From: [Clostridium] leptum DSM 753
GTDB lineage: Bacteria > Bacillota > Clostridia > Oscillospirales > Acutalibacteraceae
Length of the DNA stretch: 19,864 bases
Reading direction: 5' to 3'
Assembly: GCA_000154345.1 (NCBI GenBank)
Contig: DS480333.1
Location: forward strand, 1-19,864
The notes beneath the pieces were generated by a model. It did no database searches. It was not told the origin of the DNA and was given only the letters and a program-made list of their open reading frames with translations. The position numbers and the translations under genes are program-made. Positions 15,852 through 19,864 of the stretch are shown in pieces; within the stretch, counting starts at the first letter, position 1; each line of letters opens with the position of its first letter.

Positions 15852-16600
15852 GCTTTCATCAGGTCTGCGCCTCTTATGGGAAAAATCAGGTGCTGGACCA
15901 TATTGATTTCTCTTTGGTGCCCCACAAGCTTACCGCCGTAGTAGGCAGAAACGGAAGCGGCAAATCCACTCTGGTTTCCTGTGTCAACCAGGAGCTTCCC
16001 TATACCGGAGAAATTACCTTTTCCGACCGCAATCTGGCGGTGATGACCTTACGGGAGCGGGCGCAGCTGATCTCAATTCTGCCCCAAACCCTTCATTCTC
16101 CGGCTGTCACGGTGGAGGAGCTGACGGCTTTCGGCAGGAACCCTTATCTGGATTTTGGAAAACGGATGTCCCCAAAGGACTGGCAGGCCGTAGACGACGC
16201 GCTGGAGGCGATCGGAATCTCCGGCCTGCGGGATAAGCTGGTGACGGAGCTTTCGGGCGGCGAGCGGCAAAAGGCCTATTTGGCTATGGTGCTGGCTCAG
16301 AATACCAGGGTTATGATTTTGGATGAGCCTACCACTTATATGGATATGGAATATGAGGCCGCTTTTTTCCGCCTGCTGGAGACGCTGAAAACAAAACGCA
16401 AGATCACGTTTCTGGTCATCATGCACAATCTGTCCCAGGCCGTGCGGTACGCCGACCGCATCGTCGTGCTGGATGGGCGGCGCATACGCTACCAGGGAGA
16501 CACACGGGCTTGCGTGGCCAGCGGAGTGCTGGAGTCGGTGTTTCATGTCAGACAGCATCAGGCGGAGGATAACGGTGAGAAATTTATTTTTTTCACTTAA
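15845..16600 (+). CDS. ABC importer ATPase (FecE/BtuD family)
   Basis: A 251-residue ATPase. Walker A is GRNGSGKST at residues 34-42, signature LSGGERQKAYLAM near 136, Walker B VMILDEPTTYMD near 156-166, and the switch histidine is in LVIMHNLSQAV. It starts seven bases inside the permease gene with AAGGAGGT at 15827-15834. A longer frame upstream (from 15428) is only the permease gene read in another frame. It closes the transporter before the terminator at 16621. Confidence 0.95.
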   Translation: MLSFHQVCASYGKNQVLDHIDFSLVPHKLTAVVGRNGSGKSTLVSCVNQELPYTGEITFSDRNLAVMTLRERAQLISILPQTLHSPAVTVEELTAFGRNPYLDFGKRMSPKDWQAVDDALEAIGISGLRDKLVTELSGGERQKAYLAMVLAQNTRVMILDEPTTYMDMEYEAAFFRLLETLKTKRKITFLVIMHNLSQAVRYADRIVVLDGRRIRYQGDTRACVASGVLESVFHVRQHQAEDNGEKFIFFT

Positions 16601-16620
16601 AGGCAAAGGCAAAACACCCT

Positions 16621-16650
16621 GTTTCGGCGCGGCGCTGAAACCGTCTTTTT
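16621..16650 (+). terminator. Terminator after the ABC importer
   Basis: GTTTCGGCG (16621-16629), loop CGG, CGCTGAAAC (16633-16641): nine pairs with one G-U, then CGTCTTTTT. It begins 20 bases after the ATPase stop. Confidence 0.8.
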
Positions 16651-16660
16651 GCAAAAGCTT

Positions 16661-16699
16661 TTTGTTTCAGCCTGTGGAAATGAAAAAGGCTGGAACAAA
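16661..16699 (+). other. Second hairpin downstream of the importer
   Basis: TTTGTTTCAGCC (16661-16672) pairs with GGCTGGAACAAA (16688-16699), 12 pairs with one G-U, around a 15-base loop. The run after it is mixed, so it is not a clear terminator. Confidence 0.5.
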
Positions 16700-16714
16700 T
16701 TCTTACGGAATTTT

Positions 16715-16750
16715 AAAACCTGCAAGATTCTCTTGTAGGTTTTTCTTTTG
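16715..16750 (+). terminator. Second strong terminator before the transglutaminase gene
   Basis: AAAACCTGCAAGA (16715-16727), loop TTC, TCTTGTAGGTTTT (16731-16743), with one G-U pair, running into TTTTTCTTTT. It overlaps the promoter region of the next gene and would isolate it from read-through. Confidence 0.82.
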
Positions 16751-16753
16751 TTA

Positions 16754-16762
16754 TGTTATACT
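16754..16762 (+). promoter_or_regulatory. Promoter of the transglutaminase-folE unit (extended -10)
   Basis: TGT immediately before TATACT (16757-16762) gives an extended -10; TTGTAG at 16733-16738 is a partial -35 at 18 bases. The gap 16601-16955 holds three hairpins, this promoter, and a leader of about 190 bases with the perfect hairpin CTTTCCGGTT-TAG-AACCGGAAAG at 16820-16842 and no gene. Confidence 0.6.
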
Positions 16763-16955
16763 AAATGTGACAGGATATCTTTCGGGATTTTCTAATATCA
16801 TGAGAGGTGCGGTTTTCTGCTTTCCGGTTTAGAACCGGAAAGAAAGGACGAAACTAAGAATAGGACGAGAAGCTTTCTATGCCGCCGGCTTTTGCCGCTT
16901 CAGGGCGGTTGAGCGACGGCAGCAGGCTGTTGAACCAGGAAAAGGAGGGCTGTTT

Positions 16956-18287
16956 ATGAGCTGGAAAAGATCTGTCTGTGTTTTTGTCTGCGTCTGCGTC
17001 TTAACGGCCGGCTGTTCCTGCTCCTGGGAGCAAGGCGATCCCAGCGGCTCCGTCAGCATAGGGCAGGCCCATTCCCCTAACGACCCTGGCAGCAGCATTG
17101 CAAATTTGGAGGAAAATTACGCCCTGATTACCTGGACGCCGGAATCTCTCGCGGAGGAGTACGGCTATCAGCGGCAGCTTTCCGGCTTCAATCATTTGCA
17201 GGGCGACACCTTGCGTAAATGCTACCGCCTTCTCCTGGACGCGGTTTACCGGGTTTCCAACGAACAAAGCGTGGATGGCCATTACCGGGTGAAAAAGGTT
17301 GTGATGGAAGGCGTCGCTCTCAGCAAAAACCAGGTGATGCAGGTGGTCATCGCCCTACGCAACGATAATCCGCAATTGTTCTGGGTGCTGAATGATCTGC
17401 GCTACGGCGTCAGCGACGGAAGCACGGTAATACAGCTATGCTCCTATTTTTCTGGTACGCAGGTGCAGAAGGCCTCTGAGAAAATGGATACCGCCCTGAA
17501 AGCGGTGCTGAAGAAGGCGCCGAAAGGCTCCTCCGAATTTGAGCGGGAGCTTTACCTGCATGATCAGCTGATCAGCCTGGTGGAATACCACGATGAGGCC
17601 GAAGACCATTCCTCAGAATATCCAATGGCGTTCAGCGCGTACGGCGCTTTGGTGGACGGCAAGGCTGTGTGCGAAGGGTATTCCAGGGCTATGCAGCTAT
17701 TATCGAACTGCTTGGGCCTGCAATGCGCTTTGGTCACCGGCGTGAGCCAGGAGATTGCCCATATGTGGAACCTGATCCGAATTGAGGGGGAATGGTACCA
17801 TTTGGATTTGACCTGGGATGACGCGGCATCTATGTCTATTTATCAGTATTTTAACCTTACTGATGAGCAGATCTCTGTGAATCATACAATGGACCCCTTG
17901 ATTCCCGCCGACGGGGACTCGCAATGGGACCGTTCCCTATATAATTTGTATCTGCCGGAATGCACCTCCCTGGAATACAATTATTATCATCAGAAAGCAG
18001 TACAAATTCATACCCTGGGTAATGAAGATGACCAGGAGGCGATGGACGCGGTGCTGAATGCGGCCGCCAGACGGGAACGCACCATTTCCTTTCAATTCAG
18101 TCCGGATTTAGATTTTGACATCGCGGTTGCCCGTCTTTTGACGGAGGAGCCCTATAAATATGCTTATTACGTGCATTGCGCCAATGCCTATTTCGGTGAA
18201 GAGAAGGCCCCTTTGCAGGAAGGGGAGACGCGTTATGTCTTGGACAAAAATCAACGGGCGGTGACTATTGAGCTGCTGTACCGGTAA
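16956..18287 (+). CDS. Lipoprotein with transglutaminase-like domain
   Basis: A 443-residue exported lipoprotein; lipobox LTAGC with lipid-attached C20. The transglutaminase core is seen as GKAVCEGYSRAM (catalytic C239), AHMWN (H269) and YHLDLTWDD (D284), a complete Cys-His-Asp triad. In this family such domains act as proteases or amidases on the cell surface; the target here is not known. Residues about 40-200 and 300-443 have no motif that I recognise. The signal segment is unusual in carrying C8, C12 and C14 (CVFVCVCV), encoded by tandem GTCTGC units. The start follows AAAGGAGGG (16941-16949). It ends 11 bases before folE, so both are probably on one mRNA although the functions do not obviously match. 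Confidence 0.88.
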   Translation: MSWKRSVCVFVCVCVLTAGCSCSWEQGDPSGSVSIGQAHSPNDPGSSIANLEENYALITWTPESLAEEYGYQRQLSGFNHLQGDTLRKCYRLLLDAVYRVSNEQSVDGHYRVKKVVMEGVALSKNQVMQVVIALRNDNPQLFWVLNDLRYGVSDGSTVIQLCSYFSGTQVQKASEKMDTALKAVLKKAPKGSSEFERELYLHDQLISLVEYHDEAEDHSSEYPMAFSAYGALVDGKAVCEGYSRAMQLLSNCLGLQCALVTGVSQEIAHMWNLIRIEGEWYHLDLTWDDAASMSIYQYFNLTDEQISVNHTMDPLIPADGDSQWDRSLYNLYLPECTSLEYNYYHQKAVQIHTLGNEDDQEAMDAVLNAAARRERTISFQFSPDLDFDIAVARLLTEEPYKYAYYVHCANAYFGEEKAPLQEGETRYVLDKNQRAVTIELLYR

Positions 18288-18298
18288 CGGAGGGTATT

Positions 18299-18868
18299 AT
18301 GGATAAAAAACGGATCGAAGCGGCGGTAACTGAAATTTTGCTGGCAGTGGGAGAAAACCCAGAGCGAGAGGGGCTGAAGGAAACCCCAAAGCGGGTGGCG
18401 AAAATGTATGAGGAGATCTTTTCCGGCCTCCACGACGACCCGGCCAGGCATTTGAAAATATTTCACGAGCCTGAACAGCACAACGAGCTGGTAATCGTGA
18501 GAGATATTCCTCTGTATTCGGTATGTGAGCATCATTTGCTGCCGTTTATCGGCGCGGCTCATATCGCCTACATACCGCAAAAGGGAAATATTATCGGTTT
18601 ATCCAAATTTGCCAGGATCGTAGACTGCTTTGCGCGCCGTCCCCAGGTTCAAGAACGGCTTACGGCTCAGATTGCGGATTTTCTTTTTGAAAATTTGGAA
18701 CCCTACGGTGTGGCGGTGATCATCGAAGCGGAGCACCTGTGCATGACCATGCGGGGCGCACGCGCGGCGGGCAGCAAAACTCAGACCTCCGCTCTGCGGG
18801 GCATCATGAGAACTGACGCGAAAAGCCGCAGCGAGGTTATGGCCTTGCTGACCGGCTCTGGTCGGTAA
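18299..18868 (+). CDS. folE: GTP cyclohydrolase I
   Basis: A 189-residue enzyme that turns GTP into dihydroneopterin triphosphate, first step of tetrahydrofolate (or queuosine) synthesis, cytosolic decamer. Zinc ligands are C76 and H79 in SVCEHHLLPF and C148 in EHLCMTMRG; the substrate motif GSKTQTSALRG is intact. Length matches the bacterial family. CGGAGGG precedes the ATG. No other folate gene is near. Confidence 0.96.
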   Translation: MDKKRIEAAVTEILLAVGENPEREGLKETPKRVAKMYEEIFSGLHDDPARHLKIFHEPEQHNELVIVRDIPLYSVCEHHLLPFIGAAHIAYIPQKGNIIGLSKFARIVDCFARRPQVQERLTAQIADFLFENLEPYGVAVIIEAEHLCMTMRGARAAGSKTQTSALRGIMRTDAKSRSEVMALLTGSGR

Positions 18869-18904
18869 AAATTTAGAGCTTTTCTGGTAGAGAGCTGAAC
18901 CCGC

Positions 18905-18938
18905 CGGTTGGATTTTTTCATCCGACTGCTGTTTTTTT
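18905..18938 (+). terminator. Terminator after folE
   Basis: CGGTTGGAT (18905-18913) pairs with ATCCGACTG (18920-18928), nine pairs with two G-U, then CTGTTTTTTT. A second GC-rich hairpin, TTTGCCG/CGGCAAA at 18941-18958, follows at once. Confidence 0.8.
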
Positions 18939-19286
18939 GCTTTGCCGGCCGCGGCAAAAAGACTCCACGAATTTGCCAGGCTCCGGCCGCGGTAATTTTC
19001 ATAAAAACCAGCGGCTTAAAAATTCTCCCATTAAAAGGCTGGGTGCGTGTCCCGGCGGCGTGCCCGGATATCTGGTGGAAAAGGAAAACAGAGAAAAAGA
19101 TGGCGATTTAAAATCATATCGGTAAGTAAAAACGGGTCCTATCACCGGTGCTGGGAAGGGCTCGGCCTCTGCGGCTGATTTCCCGGCGACAGAGTGTGAA
19201 ATGAAATCGTTGCTCGGGATATAACTGAGCTCTGTTTTGCGGAAATATAAATTGACAATCACATATGATAGATGGGAGAGCGGACA
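18939..19286 (+). other. Geneless stretch between folE and the DUF2500-like gene
   Basis: About 350 bases with no supported gene. Besides the hairpin 18941-18958 there is GCTGGGAA (19150-19157) with TTCCCGGC (19180-19187), enclosing a smaller GC stem. TTGACA at 19252-19257 has no -10 at the right distance; TATGAT at 19264-19269 has no -35. No known riboswitch core is recognised. Confidence 0.4.
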
Positions 19287-19667
19287 ATGAAGCTTTGGGA
19301 TGGCAGCCTTTTTCTCAGCCTATGGGCGGCGGCTCTGATTGCGACGGCGATCTATGTGATTTACCTGTGGCACCATCCTCAGCGGCGCACAAAATCCGAA
19401 AGGCAGGCAGAGGAAGCGCCGATCCTGATTCGAAACGCTGTGACCCGCGACAAAAGCGTTGAATTAATACGGACAGGCACCAGTAAGGAGCCGGGACATT
19501 ATTTAAGCTACCGGATTTTGTTTCAGCTTGACGACGGCACGGAGGAATGGCTTTCGGTGCCTCCTGAATATTATGAGGCGATTCCTGTGGGAGTTAGAGA
19601 CAAGCTGATCACGCAAAATGGAGTTTTTCTGGATTATGGCGATAGGTTCGGGAAAGATATACTGTAA
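19287..19667 (+). CDS. Small membrane-anchored protein, DUF2500-like
   Basis: A 126-residue protein of unknown function. A single hydrophobic segment at about residues 8-28 precedes a basic, positive-inside stretch (HHPQRRTKSER), so the rest probably faces the cytosol. The soluble part, with YRILFQLDDGTEEWLSVPPE and a closing strand GVFLDYGDRF, has the layout of DUF2500-type domains; I give that as a resemblance. The start is the ATG at 19287, eight bases after GGGAG (19274-19278), not the one at 19272. It stands alone between a geneless stretch and the strong promoters at 19721 and 19803. Confidence 0.7.
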   Translation: MKLWDGSLFLSLWAAALIATAIYVIYLWHHPQRRTKSERQAEEAPILIRNAVTRDKSVELIRTGTSKEPGHYLSYRILFQLDDGTEEWLSVPPEYYEAIPVGVRDKLITQNGVFLDYGDRFGKDIL

Positions 19668-19720
19668 TTCCCTGGAAATCAACAGAATTTCAAATTTTGA
19701 AAAAAAGATTGAAAAAATCC

Positions 19721-19772
19721 TTGACAAACTAGATTCCCTTTGATATACTAGTGAAGCTGTCAAAAAGACAGC
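19721..19772 (+). promoter_or_regulatory. Upstream tandem promoter P1 with start-site dyad
   Basis: TTGACA (19721-19726), 17 bases, TATACT (19744-19749). GCTGTC-AAAAA-GACAGC at 19756-19772 is a perfect dyad beginning near the expected transcription start. Confidence 0.85.
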
Positions 19773-19802
19773 AAGGAATTAAAGAAAAACATAAAAAAAC
19801 TA

Positions 19803-19860
19803 TTGACAGCAGATGGTTGATGTGTTAAAATTTAATTCCGCTGATTCTGTGAAGAGTCAG
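19803..19860 (+). promoter_or_regulatory. Downstream tandem promoter P2 with start-site hairpin
   Basis: TTGACA (19803-19808), 17 bases, TAAAAT (19826-19831), preceded by an A-rich tract (about 19773-19802) like an UP element. CTGATTC (19841-19847) and GAGTCAG (19854-19860) form a seven-pair hairpin near the start. The driven gene is beyond the window. Confidence 0.8.
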
Positions 19861-19864
19861 TCAT

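Noticed and set aside
16845..16868. Guanidine-II (mini-ykkC) riboswitch from two ACGA copies (AGGACGA at 16845 and 16862)
   Set aside because: Neither ACGA is enclosed by the required GC stem.
19252..19269. Promoter for the DUF2500-like gene from TTGACA and TATGAT
   Set aside because: The two hexamers are six bases apart, far too close, and neither has another partner at a proper distance.

Overview
The window looks like chromosomal DNA of a moderately GC-rich Bacillota, most likely a gut-type Clostridia (Oscillospirales-like). The reasons are strong AGGAGG-type ribosome sites, promoters of the form TTGACA-17 nt-TATACT, TTG and GTG starts, a TPP riboswitch in front of ykoFEDC, and families typical of that group (UPF0251/DUF134, GH42 with an AraC regulator, FecBCD-type lipoprotein transporter). 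Species cannot be named from the sequence. I see no rRNA, tRNA, CRISPR array, transposase or phage gene. All genes are on the + strand except the GH42 beta-galactosidase.

Region 1 (about 205-6055) is a thiamine-regulated unit. A consensus promoter, a TPP riboswitch with its own terminator, then ykoF (thiamine/HMP-binding protein), ykoE (ECF S component), ykoD (double ATPase) and ykoC (EcfT). These are followed, behind an intercistronic hairpin, by two genes not normally assigned to thiamine metabolism: a radical SAM protein with a CX8CX2C cluster motif and a small protein that may be an FMN split-barrel protein. The two overlap and end at a terminator. This pair is the best candidate in the window for an undescribed function, possibly processing of the imported pyrimidine or thiamine breakdown product.

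Region 2 (6081-7278) holds one P-loop kinase of the YggC/FrcK-like group. Region 3 (7301-10353) is a divergent sugar module: GH42 beta-galactosidase and its AraC-type regulator.

Region 4 (10544-16650) starts with a DUF134 HTH protein under a promoter that carries a palindrome over its -10 box. It continues with a four-gene overlapping unit: a large fusion enzyme (CoA-disulfide-reductase-like flavoprotein, rhodanese, sirohaem/4Fe-4S sulfite-reductase-like half and double-cluster ferredoxin) followed by a FecBCD/BtuFCD-type ABC importer. The enzyme and the importer are translationally coupled, which suggests redox sulfur chemistry tied to uptake of iron, haem or a corrinoid.

Region 5 (16715-18938) carries a lipoprotein with a transglutaminase-like domain and folE (GTP cyclohydrolase I), behind a leader with several hairpins. 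Region 6 (18939-19864) has a long geneless stretch, a small DUF2500-like membrane protein, and then two tandem near-consensus promoters, each with a hairpin close to the expected transcription start, driving something beyond the window edge.
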